Part shown: in pieces, positions 1-9,641 of the stretch
Numbering within the stretch: position 1 is the stretch's first letter
Layout of the letters: each line of letters starts with the position of its first letter
Source: Gracilaria domingensis
Taxonomy: Eukaryota; Rhodophyta; Florideophyceae; Gracilariales; Gracilariaceae
DNA length: 30,010 bases
Reading direction: 5' to 3'
Assembly (NCBI GenBank): GCA_022539475.1
Contig: VCMS01000445.1
Span: 1 to 30,010 of the forward strand
Notes under the pieces: model-generated
The model's database searches: none
Told to the model about the DNA's origin: nothing
Seen by the model: the letters and a program-made list of their open reading frames with translations, nothing else
Program-made: the position numbers and the translations under genes

Positions 1-3000
1 TAATATGCCGCCTTTACTCTGCTCATCCGCGCCAAACAATGTAGCGGAATCTATTTTACTATATCCTCAGTATAAGAAGTCCGTTTTGTCCATCATGGAT
101 CTGCAGTCTCATTCTCGGCTAGGCCATCAGGTCATCATTTCGCGATCATATGTATCTATCAAGACTAAGTTCTCCGGTCTTCACTAAGCAATGTTCCAAT
201 CCAAAGTTTGCGTAGGGGCTATGTATCCATGCCGGCTAATCAAAACTGCTTCAAGGAATTTGGAGATCATCTCCCTCCCTGTACGGAAGAGTTACAGCTG
301 CAGAAGCTTTTGTTCTCTCTAAAACCCGACATATCCCCCTTTTACAACATGTCAATACCAGAGGAGTATACCCAGCGTTATAAGTGCACCTGGAACAGTG
401 CACATCCCTTGCAGTGCACTGAAATTGCATGCACGAAAGCACACACGTCGTCAATTTGCTACACCTGTATATCCATGGCGCATAAAGCGGTTAAAAGCCT
501 TGAAGCAAAACAAGCGTCAAGAATCGCAAACAGCTCTTTCCACAAACATGTCCTCCCAATCCAAAAAAACGAACCCAACTCAAGCAGTCTACAAGCTGCA
601 GAAACCAATGACTCAACTGACGACAGTTAGACGCATTGTTCCGCAAGTACAAAGTTCCCGCCGACGGTTACACATCAAAAAGCCGCGCGCACAGCATCAA
701 TCACTCGCAACAGATCGCACACTCAATTGCTTTCACAACACCTGCCAATACCCAAGAAATTAGCAAAAGGCTTCTGCACTTTCTCCGCCCCCGAGCAATT
801 AAAATGCCGTAAACAGCAAGCGTTATACAATAAAAGCGCGACAGATCCATCACCACCTTATGCAGAGCAACAACGAGAGCTTTGCGCTGCGATCAAATTT
901 AAAGCATCAAATGGTTTGGGTTCAGAAATTTGTCATTAGGGAAAGGTCGCAACTCTTAAGGATCTGTCATTCTTTCATGGGTAGAGCATGTGTGCCGGTT
1001 GCGATGTGCTGAAAAAGTGGCGGGAGCATGATTCACATTGTAGTATCTAAATTGAGTGCGTTTGACCGCTAACAAATCTTTAACGTTCGATGAAACAGGA
1101 CTTTGTTTACAGGTCTTGATTACCTAGACGGAACATACATTGTTCGCAATGAATGAGAATAGGAAATGGACTGCGTGCACAAGGAATAACCAACATTATG
1201 AAGGTCAAAAGCTGACCGTATCACCGGTTTCATTTGTACCAATCCGACCAAGGGAAGTGTGATAAGCTCCGGTGGCAGTCATCGGATCTCTCAAAACGTG
1301 AGCCGCGATGTTTTTCGAAAAACAATACTCCCTCCATACTTCTCACAGAAGGAATGCGTGCAGACGAACCGATATTTAGGAGTGTTCTAATCACGTCTAC
1401 TGCCCATTGTCAGAAGTCCATTACTGATACAGAACTCAGATTCGATTCTCAATTAATGGTATGGACATTACTGCTCACGGAGAGATTGTGATAGCATTAA
1501 CAGGGATCAGGTACATATTTCCTGCCTCCGAACTGGCATTCTGCGCTCTTTCAACCTAGGATTGCGGTTTATGCCGCACTTTATAAGTCGCGGTGATCGT
1601 GCATCTTCTTTTGAACGAATATATGGTCTTTTCGAAATCGTGATTCAGCGTAGAAACTTGCAAAAAGTATGACGGCCGAGGAGTAAAGATATTGCTGAGG
1701 GTCATGGAAAACTCTCATTGTATTAGTTATGCAGCTGCATTGGAGAACTAGTAGTGAAGGTTGGAGGGCTGTCAGCGAAAGGACGGTCTATTCGATGCTG
1801 GATAAAATCAGAGTTCTACCGTAAATCAAAAAAGAACGATCTGGGCTCTGATATTGGAGGCCCTTGTGTAATTGGCAAGCAGAATTATGGTTGCTATCTA
1901 TGGAGCAATGAGTGTTAGAGGGACAGGATTTATGTCTATCAAGGACGTGAGCCCTCGTTTCAAGACATTTGGCGAAATTGTGCAGACGAGGGTAAACAGA
2001 TTCTTTGGTTAAATAATGTATGGCAACGAGGACGTCATGAATCGTATTTGGGTTATTCTGGGATAGACACGGATTGTGACAAAGGAGGGGAGAGGCAGAT
2101 GGTTAGATAAGATGTTTTGTGAAGGAGCTTAGTTGACTAGAAGTTTATTGAAAACAAGTATATGATATGATAGGGAGGTAATGATAAAGAGAGACTCCAA
2201 GTCTGAAACTGGTTGGATGCTGTTGCTCAGTGGGTTAACACCAGTCCTAGATTCAGGTGTGATCTGACAATTTTGCCTCGCTCGAGAGGTTGGCACTGGA
2301 CTGCGAGCTGGATAGATTGGCATTTGTCTTCGGTAGCGAGAGGGAGGTGCTGAACATTTCGACGCGGGAGGGCAATGGAGCGACAAGAAGACGAAATCCC
2401 GAGTTACCTGGCAGTAACACTCTAGATGCACTCTCGTCTGTAGTGCACTCGTAGGGGCTTTTGACACGGGGGGTGCGAATATTAGCATGCGTGGGGTCGG
2501 CTGTACCTGCGAGTTGGCAGACTTCCATGACCTACTGGTGTCAACGATAAAAACAGGGGCACGTGTTATATGAAACGTTAGTGCAAAATCTTATATAAAA
2601 ATTATAGCCAAACAAGCTAACAGGTTATTATTAGAATTATATAACTTATTCCTGTTTCCACGGGATAGACGGCTGTTTACATTTTGATCTCGTGCCTGAA
2701 GAAAACTCGCAGCTCCGCCGACATAAAAAAAAAAACTTTCCCCCCCAAGCGGGGGGGAGAATGCCGCACACAGGCAAACGGCATAGAGGCACGCGGTGGC
2801 CGTCAATTTCAATGCCTTATAACGGACTGGCTATCACTACTAATCGCTACTTCTAACTGAATCTAAGCAAGCATGAGTTATGAGTTGTGAGAGTAACTCT
2901 AGTCTCCGTCCGCTGGAATGCACGATTCGTCCGTATCTATAATCGGCTACATTCTCTACCCAGCTCTTCTAACCAGAATTTCATGGATACGTTGGCTTAG

Positions 3001-3477
3001 CTCACCGGGTTGGGCTAATTTTCGTACGTGATTTTGGCTGTAGTGTGCGAGGGGACGCTGTTATCCAGTCTTCGTGCAGTATGAGCCACCAACGGTGATT
3101 TTAGGCTCGGTACCACGGATAAATGAACAGATGTGTTGTGTTTGATCTGTACTCGCCTGTACGCGTTGTGTTTTCTGTAGATTGTGCGAATAATCCCAAG
3201 GAGTAAATGTAGTGTTCCCACAACCTGGCTCAAATAATCTTGAGACTTAAGACGAACCCGATGCAGTGAAAGCAATTTCCACGTCTATCATGCGATTCTC
3301 AATTCTAGTTCGTTTTCGTTTCTGTAATCCTGAATTTGATCCATGCGCGGGACTTGGTGGTCATACAGAACTTTTGTTGGTAGAGATGGCAGAAACACTC
3401 AATGAGGCCTGCAAGAGTGCTGGTTCACAGTATAACATTGGGATGCTCGTCTTATTAATCTCATAATTCGATGCTAG
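1..3477. other. Long stretch without a convincing gene
   Basis: Read on both strands, this stretch shows only short ORFs without recognisable domains. The longest pair overlaps in two frames (208-630 and 398-763, +). Both are Cys/His/Lys-rich but have no zinc-finger spacing, and neither has an obvious promoter. Several short minus-strand ORFs between 2129 and 3275 also lack family motifs. The stretch could be old decayed transposon sequence or plain intergenic DNA. The only clear structure is the poly(A) plus C7/G7 hairpin at 2725-2757, listed separately. Confidence 0.5.
2725..2757. repeat. A11 tract followed by C7-AAGC-G7 hairpin
   Basis: A run of 11 A residues (2725-2735) is followed four bases later by seven C, the loop AAGC, then seven G (2740-2757), a perfect self-complementary stem. 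It is a low-complexity structure with no attached gene. Homopolymers like these are also error-prone in sequencing, so the exact run lengths are uncertain. Confidence 0.6.
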
Positions 3478-3766
3478 TTAAGTTTGGCAATGGTCATAAA
3501 CCACTCCCAATGGCTGGCGACCAGACCCCCAGATGGTCCAAAGAACGAAGTGAATTACATCTCCTTCTTTGTGCAGCGTGACCGAAACGCCTCTAGCTGC
3601 TCCATAAGCAGGTAATACTCTTCCACTCCTCATGTAGAATCTAAGCTCGTTAACCAATTCCTCGGTAGTCCAGTTACTTAACCAGCCATTCGTCCTCATT
3701 GATGCGGAACTGTCCGGTTTCTTCATCAGTATAACCAACATTTCTGTGCCTAACTGTGGACGTCAT
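3478..3766 (-). pseudogene. Small unknown protein, frameshifted near 3690
   Basis: An ATG at 3766 (minus strand, AAAATGA context) opens a short frame ending with residues INEDEWLVK at a TAA. A second frame overlaps it and continues to 3478 (residues WTTEELVNELRF through to a C-terminal VVYDHCQT). Joined by a one-base shift around 3680-3700 they would make a protein of about 95 residues, acidic and Trp-rich in the first part and mixed alpha/beta-looking in the second. I do not recognise the family. The two frames meeting exactly at the stop suggests one gene broken by an indel. A coincidental pair of short ORFs is the alternative. Confidence 0.3.
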
Positions 3767-4489
3767 TTTTGTAACAGAATGACACGGGTGGTGACAAACC
3801 CAATAAAAGTGCCAAGGGGTACCAGCCAAATTAATGGCAATGTGCAAATGCGCACAATAAAATAACAACAAATAAAACGGCAAACGTCCACGTAACTGCA
3901 GACGAGGACTTTCAATAAATCGTCTAAAACCTGCTTCAAACTTCAAACACAGATTCGAAACCAAACGGCTGAAGCCCATGCCATCTTTAGACGAGGACTT
4001 CGATAGACAGATCAAAAGCTTGTGCCAAAGTCCAGACAAAAACTTGAAAAGACTTAAGAGAAACGTAGGAGGATATTTTCAGACGTAGGCAAAAAATTTG
4101 ATAAGAGAGAAAAAAAAGTCAGAATCACCAAGTTACCAAATAGACAGTGGTGGAAAAAAGCCCAACACACTAAAACAATAGAAGAAACGAGAGATTAAAG
4201 AGAAGGTTGACTAGCAGGTGTTGCTGTTTATGTGTGGATGTAGTAGAAAATGGCTAGTTGGAGAGCACCAAAAAAAGGTCGACGTGAATGCCACCCTGCT
4301 TATAAGACGATTACCACTCTCGATTTTAGCTTTTCTTTGAGGGCAGCAAATCGCAGAAACCACTTTTTCGTATTTTTAAGTTCTACTCTATCGCAAGATT
4401 AATTCTAGACATTTTGTCGCCTTAATATTGCCTTACTAGTTCCTTTTCTGAAGCTCCCAGCCATTCAACCATTTCTAACAGTTTTTTAG
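3767..4489. other. Noncoding stretch, A-rich
   Basis: No supported coding region. The minus-strand ORF covering 3766-4039 is read through what is probably the upstream region of the small broken gene at 3478-3766; its residues look random (hydrophobic Cys/His mix). The plus strand at 4030-4200 is A-rich. A TATAAG at about 4301 could belong to a plus-strand promoter, but nothing ties it to a gene. Confidence 0.4.
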
Positions 4490-4697
4490 GGAGCTTCTAG
4501 AACTTCTAGATTAGTCTAAAGACTTCTAAAGAAGTCATCCAGAAACATCTAGAAAGGCCGGTGCTTCCTAAATGTAGAAATCTAACATCACTGATAAGAT
4601 GTAAATAGTAATTTCCAGTGCCTTCTGGCACTTCTCAGAATTCTCTAGAATTTTCTAGAGTTATCTAGGTCACTCCAGAAGGTTCCAGAAATTTTTC
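4490..4697 (+). promoter_or_regulatory. Cluster of heat-shock-element-like motifs
   Basis: About 200 bp hold many copies of the palindrome TTCTAGAA or its halves: near 4496, 4506, 4550, 4640-4660 and 4676. The last is a full three-unit heat shock element, GAAggTTCcaGAA (4678-4690), matching nGAAnnTTCnnGAAn. Palindromes GACTTCTAAAGAAGTC and GTGCCTTCTGGCAC lie in the same block. HSF trimers bind alternating GAA/TTC units in eukaryotes. The block ends about 150 bp before the ATG of the proline-rich gene, the right place for a stress-responsive promoter. Binding and inducibility are inferred. Confidence 0.5.
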
Positions 4698-4841
4698 TGT
4701 AATAAGGAGCATATGCGCTTTTCCCACGCGCGACCTTTTGTGGCGCGCGTGACAGTTTGTCACTCCAAGCAGTACTGCAGATTTTGCATAACATATTCTG
4801 CTTTCTTACTTCGCCTCGGCCCTTCTGTTTTTGCTACAACC

Positions 4842-5255
4842 ATGCCTCCTCCTAGTCCTGCCTTCGTTGCCGCTCCTGCCTTTGTCGCTCCTGCCGTCGA
4901 ATCAGATGACCTTGACGAGCCCGAATCGATCGAGTTCGTCGGCGAGCTCCATGCTTCTCCTATCGCGCAGCCTCCCGCTCCACCACCTCCCGTCGCGCCG
5001 CCTCCAGCTGTGCCTTCTGGTTCTCAGTTGGAGCCTCCGTTTGTTTCGCTCACCAACCCGGCTGCTTCAAGCTCTGTATCCACCTTCCACCTATCGCGAG
5101 CCTATTTGGCTGGGTGGCAGGATGCGTACAGATGCGTGGAGGAGACGATGAGCCGCCATCGTCCCTCAGGAATCACGTATGGGGTCCTCTCTAGAACCCT
5201 TCGGACCATGCGCCGCTTTCTGATGGACATCGAGGCCCGCTTGCTAGACTCGTAA
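4842..5255 (+). CDS. Proline-rich small protein of unknown function
   Basis: The start chosen is the ATG in context ACAACCATGCC, giving 137 residues. An upstream in-frame ATG at 4713 would add 43 residues, but these look like read-through leader. The first half is Pro/Ala/Val-rich and likely disordered (APAFVAP, PPAPPPPVAPPP), with an acidic patch SDDLDEPESIEF. The last ~55 residues are predicted helical (AGWQDAYRCVEETMSRH, then LSRTLRTMRRFLMDIEARLL). No known domain was recognised. It follows a block of heat-shock-like elements and is convergent with the lectin-like gene, whose stop lies under 30 bp away. The uninterrupted frame, good start context and organised composition make it a plausible host gene. 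Confidence 0.5.
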   Translation: MPPPSPAFVAAPAFVAPAVESDDLDEPESIEFVGELHASPIAQPPAPPPPVAPPPAVPSGSQLEPPFVSLTNPAASSSVSTFHLSRAYLAGWQDAYRCVEETMSRHRPSGITYGVLSRTLRTMRRFLMDIEARLLDS

Positions 5256-5282
5256 CCGCTCCTCCCTCCCCGTGGATTAGCT

Positions 5283-5961
5283 TCAAGTAAATGCATGTTT
5301 TTCTTTTTTTTCTTTTGTTTCTCTTTCGCTCTTCACACTAACCATGCCATATCCATCATATGTTATTTCAATATTTCGAAGTACATTTTCACGGGCTCTT
5401 GTTACACTGAGGTTCGTTATCTTCCGGAGCACACCTTGTGCTGCCTCGAGATCATCAAACGCGTTTCCCATAATTCCCCCCTTTTCTTGTGATCGCTCAA
5501 GATAATTTTCCATTGGAGCCGGAACAGTACCGTATCCAAATCCAATAGCACTGAGATAATCCCCTCGGTCTCGCCCATACAAATAAATCATACCATCGGT
5601 ATCGTTATTAGGAGAAAGATCTTTCATGAACCGGATGCCTCCATTTCCTGCGTATGGCCCAAGTTTGTATTCTTCGTCGCTCCAATTTCCCATCCAATAA
5701 ATCGTGAGTTGATCGATTACAACCCCCTTTCGCCCTTCTATTTTGGTGATACGGGCACTATTTGCCATTCTTATGTTCTCGTAGGTTCCATGAACACTCC
5801 ATGAAAACGATACCGTCCATTTTCGATAACTACTCCAATGCCTCGTACGTATGTGTCGTAGTAAATTTTGATTTCCCGAATTCGTCCCCAACCAAGAAGA
5901 GCTTCAGAATCGTCAAAAGCAGTACATCGATGCCATCATATTCAGAAGACCGCTGCACCAT
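5283..5961 (-). pseudogene. Jacalin-like lectin, frameshifted, one module plus a partial second
   Basis: The pieces look like a jacalin-related (beta-prism I) lectin, a carbohydrate-binding fold. From ATG 5961 one frame gives SSEYDGIDV; a second gives AFDDSEALLGWGRIREIKIYY and continues to about 5760; a third runs to the stop at 5283 with RITKIEGRKGVVIDQLTIYW and a Gly-rich stretch ending YLSAIGFGYG. A second module starts as NAFDDLEAAQGVLRKITNL, paralleling AFDDSEALLG of the first, then degenerates into a Lys/Glu tail. The repeated AFDD start and the I-x-x-I-x-I strand pattern support the call. Two frame changes mean a pseudogene, missed mini-introns or assembly indels. No signal peptide is visible. 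Confidence 0.5.
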
Positions 5962-6063
5962 GTTTCAGAGACAAATTGGAACTTGAAAGAACTCACAATC
6001 TCAAATTCACTTTGTTAACGGAAGACATTCTAAACTTTCGCAACGCATGAAGTAACGATCACC

Positions 6064-6071
6064 CTTTTATA
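6064..6071 (-). promoter_or_regulatory. TATA box of the lectin-like gene
   Basis: TATAAAAG on the minus strand, 103 bp upstream of the ATG at 5961 and 36 bp upstream of another minus-strand ATG at 6028, which opens only an 11-codon frame. Position and orientation fit a core promoter for the lectin-like gene. Inferred from the consensus only. Confidence 0.45.
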
Positions 6072-6365
6072 TCATTCTATCATTCTCCGTACGCACAGAA
6101 TATTCCCTCTACCGTCTTTCAATGCTTGAATACACTGCTTCAAAGAACTCTTCATACAAATAAAAAGAAAACAGGAGGTAGTACTGCTCTCCTATAGAAA
6201 TCCAATACGTGTTACCGTCGTCTGAAAAACTGATCTATATGCTTCCCAAGCATATCAGGACTAGATCTGATTCGCTCCAGATGGACATAGAGTGACACCG
6301 GCGATTTGGATCTATACCTCTAAAATCCTTCGACATATGTAGGGAGTGGTATAGCATATAAACAT

Positions 6366-6560
6366 CTCATATCAGAGAAAGAGAGTAGATACGACAAAAG
6401 ATTTGTCTCACAGGTGGGAGTCGAAATGACTTGCACCATCAGACTTTTATATAGACAGAGACAAAGCAATGTAGAGAAAGGTCTCATGGAGTGAAAGTCA
6501 TTTCGAACCCCACCTGCGAGAAAAATCTTTTGTGGTATCCACTCTCTTTCTGTGCTATCT
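6366..6560. repeat. Fold-back / MITE-like element with ~60-70 bp arms
   Basis: The left arm (about 6373-6441) and right arm (about 6486-6553) are imperfect reverse complements. Matching blocks include GAAAGAGAGT, GACAAAAGATTT/CACAAAAGATTT, CAGGTGGG and TCGAAATGACT. The spacer is about 45 bp. No ORF lies inside. Such fold-backs are typical of non-autonomous DNA transposons, and a transcript would form a long imperfect hairpin like a small-RNA precursor. Target-site duplications were not identified with confidence. Confidence 0.65.
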
Positions 6561-8243
6561 CATGAAATGGTGAAAAATAGTTTAGTTTTGGGCGATTGTG
6601 GCCCGAAGGTAAGGGATGCTAACAGCAGAGTCGGCTTGTCTTCTCTTGGGCAAAGAGATGCAGCGAAACGGAATCTATTCTAATTGCTGACTTCTTTGTG
6701 CAACATTCTCGAGTAGAGGAGAGGGTTCTAGTTTTCCCAAATTTTATCTTCGAATGCTATATATCAAGTGACAGTTGAAGTTCTCTGATTCGCTTAAACC
6801 ATTATACAACCTACAGGCATTTTTGTTCCACAATCACAACGAGAATGGTTTTCATGGGAAAGGAGAACCAGATATGTACTAGGAATGAACATGCAACTAG
6901 TGTATATTGGCATAAATCACGAGATAAGACTCTTTCAATAACGGTCTACCCGGATCATTTTGTCCTTGAGGGTTTGGTCAACGAGACAAACTGTTTGTTC
7001 ATCCCACGAGACAACCAATGTATATGATATGTAACAAGCCATGTCCTGTTGTTGCTAGTGGTATGTTTTCAGTCCTTTTGGTGAACGTCTGGTGAACTTT
7101 TGGAGAACGTTTGGGGACTGGAATCCCAAACATAACAAATTTTTAGGGTAAGCATCGCGAGTCCTTCTTTCTTGTGACACTGCTTTCTGATGGTCAACAG
7201 AAGCGATGTATGGATAAACACAATGCTTCTAAAAAAATTTATGTCCACGATTGAGAGCAGCCATTGAATTTTCATTTAGATACTGTTGAACATATTCGAG
7301 GATGCAGGATGCAGGGGTAGATGGTCCCCGCGGAAAACGATGTTGACTGGTAACGGGAGAAAAGTTATCACGAGGGAACTCGTGATTGTGAGGTGTGCTA
7401 AAAGATACAGATACAGGAACCAAATGTACCCGTAGCCGACTATGATGACCAGCGTAGTTTCTCTTGGAACCACAGAACTTTGATGACAGAAGTCGACATG
7501 CAGCCGCGGTACAAGACGTACCATGTATCGTTAGGAGCGGCAAAATCTATAGGCTAGGCTTCATTTGACTAACGTGAGCCAATCACAAAGGGAATTTGGT
7601 CGAAAACGACATGTGGAACGCTCAATAGATCTTCAAAACAGTTACCTTAAATCTGATCATATCAAACTATTTGCGGGGAGTTGCGGGAAAAGAGGCATAC
7701 TGTAATATGTTATTATTGTCCGCCTAGTTCACGCTTAAAGCGTGAGATCTTTAGTGCTTGGCGAGAACGGGGTAGTGCAGACGGCCATGTCTGATCACCA
7801 TGCGAATTAAGCAGAATTCAAGAAGCTCAGGGCACCTTAGAAGAGATGTACTGTTCCCGGGACGGGTGGGAGGGTTTTGAAACAGCGATCAGGCGGAAAA
7901 CATTCTCTGATTGCTCGTGACTCAACCGATTGACAGCGGTAGTCTGCAATCATTGGCTTCTCGAAAGGAGGTAGAGCATCTCCGTGAGACGACTGATCGC
8001 TGAATGAATTGCTCAAATAAATCTACTTCTGCGGTGCCTAGAAATCTATTAAAGCACTGCGTTTGTGTTAATACATATGTGACAAGGATTTTACACTGTA
8101 ATACTTGATGTCGGGGAAGTGCGAGAAAACCAACAAAATTTAAAAGAAGGTAAGTGTGAGAGAGAAAAGAAGAGTGAGCGGTGCATGCGCTGCGCCGCTC
8201 ATTTCTTTATTCTAAAAAGTAGGCTGAACACGCGCACCGTGCA
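6561..8243. other. Stretch without a convincing gene
   Basis: Short ORFs occur on both strands (for example 6845-7027 + and 7229-7543 -), but none has a recognisable motif, long frame or promoter. The segment near 8165-8200 contains GAGCGG...CCGCTC, a weak inverted repeat just beyond the stop of the 8244 gene. Confidence 0.45.
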
Positions 8244-8636
8244 CTACTTCTGTAAGCGCGCCAGTAAAACGGTGAGGAGCGGCGCAATGATGTGCGACGC
8301 ATCATTGCGGCGCCCCTCGCACACGAATATTATACCGCGAATTACTTCGCGCGTATACAGCGTCGGCGCCTGGCTGATAAGGTCCATAAGGCGGCGCCGG
8401 TGCATATAAACATCGAAATTACCCGTAGAAACCTTTCGGAGAAACTGCTCCAATTCTCCGAGAAGCGCCTCCGAGAACCCAAACCCCACGACTTCCTGGG
8501 GCAGGGTGTGCACGGCATCCTGGACGGTAGGGGCGGGGGCCGGCGCCGGAATCGCCTCCACGTCCACGACGGGATCGAGCTCAGGTAAAGACTCGTTGGC
8601 TGGCGATGGGACCGGACTGGCGACGTGATCCTTCAT
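8244..8636 (-). CDS. Small acidic/proline-rich protein of unknown function
   Basis: The ATG at 8636 is chosen because it follows a TATA box by about 80 bp; the frame stays open upstream to 8786 but that part runs through the promoter. This gives 130 residues. The N-terminal ~45 are rich in Pro, Ala, Glu and Asp and probably disordered. The remaining ~80 look like a helical domain: SEALLGELEQFLRKV, then RRRLMDLISQ, then HIIAPLLTVLLARLQK. I do not recognise a family. It is transcribed away from the zinc-finger gene at 9641-10141, with which it shares an intergenic region of repeats and hairpins. Its architecture (disordered Pro-rich half, short helical half) resembles the 4842-5255 protein in kind, but no sequence similarity was seen. 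Confidence 0.5.
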   Translation of the reverse strand: MKDHVASPVPSPANESLPELDPVVDVEAIPAPAPAPTVQDAVHTLPQEVVGFGFSEALLGELEQFLRKVSTGNFDVYMHRRRLMDLISQAPTLYTREVIRGIIFVCEGRRNDASHIIAPLLTVLLARLQK

Positions 8637-8690
8637 GACGAAATGTAGTTGATAGGTTGACAAGTGATAGAGATAGGAGCATAAGACGCA

Positions 8691-8717
8691 CGAGACCTGG
8701 TAAGTCTCGTTCTTATA
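8691..8717 (-). promoter_or_regulatory. TATA box and start-site hairpin of the 8244-8636 gene
   Basis: TATAAG on the minus strand (8712-8717) is followed at once by the inverted repeat CGAGAC-TTACCAG-GTCTCG (8691-8709), near where transcription would begin. The ATG is about 76 bp downstream of the TATA. The placement supports the shorter start at 8636. Confidence 0.45.
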
Positions 8718-8758
8718 GTCTAGATCATAGGTTAGTGTGCATCGGAATTTGCCAAGAC

Positions 8759-8828
8759 GGCAGGTCATGGCAAGTGTAATTGCCATGATGGCAGGTCATG
8801 GCAGTGTCATTTGCCAGCATGGCGGTAT
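8759..8828. repeat. 31-bp tandem repeat with TGGCA/TGCCA motifs in a divergent promoter
   Basis: Two 31-bp units (8759-8789 and 8790-8820) both begin GGCAGGTCATGGCA and differ at a few positions; a third partial unit follows. Each contains TGGCA and TGCCA half sites, in palindromic arrangement with the neighbouring unit. They lie 40-110 bp upstream of the minus-strand TATA at 8712, where activator sites are expected. NF-I-type factors bind TTGGC(N5)GCCAA, but the spacing here does not match exactly, so the binding factor is unknown. Confidence 0.5.
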
Positions 8829-8973
8829 GACAACTTTTCACAGGTACACGTGCATTCCACGATTAGGGCTGCGTGGCGTAGGCGCCCCTTTGGCTGTATA
8901 CGCGCTAAAAGTATCTACCATCTACGCCTCTTATAGGCTAGTACGGTAGATAAAACGCAGCCATTGGCCAAGC

Positions 8974-9016
8974 CAACCGTACCGTCGATTCTCGCCTAGA
9001 ATCGACGGTGCGGTTG
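8974..9016. repeat. 19-bp inverted repeat just upstream of the TATA box of the zinc-finger gene
   Basis: The arms 8974-8992 and 8998-9016 (CAACCGTACCGTCGATTCT against its complement) match at all but one position, with the 5-nt spacer CGCCT. It ends 2 bp before the CATAAAAG TATA-like box. It may be a dimeric transcription-factor site or a cruciform. A looser nested inverted repeat (CTACC...GGTAG) lies at about 8918-8949. Confidence 0.6.
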
Positions 9017-9018
9017 TG

Positions 9019-9026
9019 CATAAAAG
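9019..9026 (+). promoter_or_regulatory. TATA box of the zinc-finger gene
   Basis: CATAAAAG, followed by GGGCCGG. Transcription would begin around 9050 and give a pyrimidine-rich leader of about 590 nt before the intron. Consensus-based call. Confidence 0.45.
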
Positions 9027-9049
9027 GGCCGGAGCAGTCGCTTCCGACT

Positions 9050-9641
9050 CAACTCCGGCCAGACTACTTCCCCTTCGACGAGCTCCCCCCACCCCCACTT
9101 CTCATCTCTTCTCTCCTTTGTCGTCTCAACCTTCTCTCCCCACCTTCAACCTCTCTTACTCTCCCCCTTTGGCGGCTTGGTGTCACCGCCCCCAACGTTC
9201 CCTGCTGCTCACACAGCCCCTCGTCTGGGCTCGTCTCGTGTGGGTCGGCAAAGCGTTCGCACTACCCTACGGTTGGGTCAGCCTTGTACGGGCGTGCCTC
9301 TCTCTCCCGAAGTCCGTTCTTCTTGGTTCCCCGTCCCTCCGTCTTCTCCGTGGTTGTATCCTTTGCTTTCGTTGTTCTCTTTATCGTTGTTCCCCGTTCG
9401 TACCAGCCACGGTTGTCTTTGTTGTTGCTACTCTCCGTTCCTTCGTCGTTGCGTGGGCCTTCCCTGCCTGCATCTGTTCCCTTGCCTCTAGTCTCGGCCT
9501 TGGACTCTGGTTTCACTGGTTCTTCCGCGTTGCGATTCCGTTCCTCACATAGTGTTGCTTTGCAGCTGTTGTTCCTAGACACACTGTGTGATACGGCGTA
9601 AGGTTCCTATTAACCTACGGCCTTGAGGAAATCGTTCAAGA
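9050..9641 (+). other. ATG-free, CT-rich 5' leader of the zinc-finger gene
   Basis: From the TATA box to the intron donor I find no ATG on the plus strand in any frame, over nearly 600 nt. The sequence is strongly C/T-rich (runs of CTTCTCATCTCTTCTC type). The overlapping open frames here have no ATG and look like composition artefacts. Lack of upstream ATGs is what a scanning leader needs when the true start is far downstream. The leader start is inferred from the TATA position. Confidence 0.5.

Noticed and set aside
208..763. Two overlapping Cys/Lys-rich ORFs
   Set aside because: No finger spacing or known motif, and neither frame stands out over the other.
9008..9601. Overlapping long plus-strand frames ahead of the zinc-finger gene
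   Set aside because: They have no ATG, lie over a TATA box and a C/T-rich leader, and have biased composition without domains.
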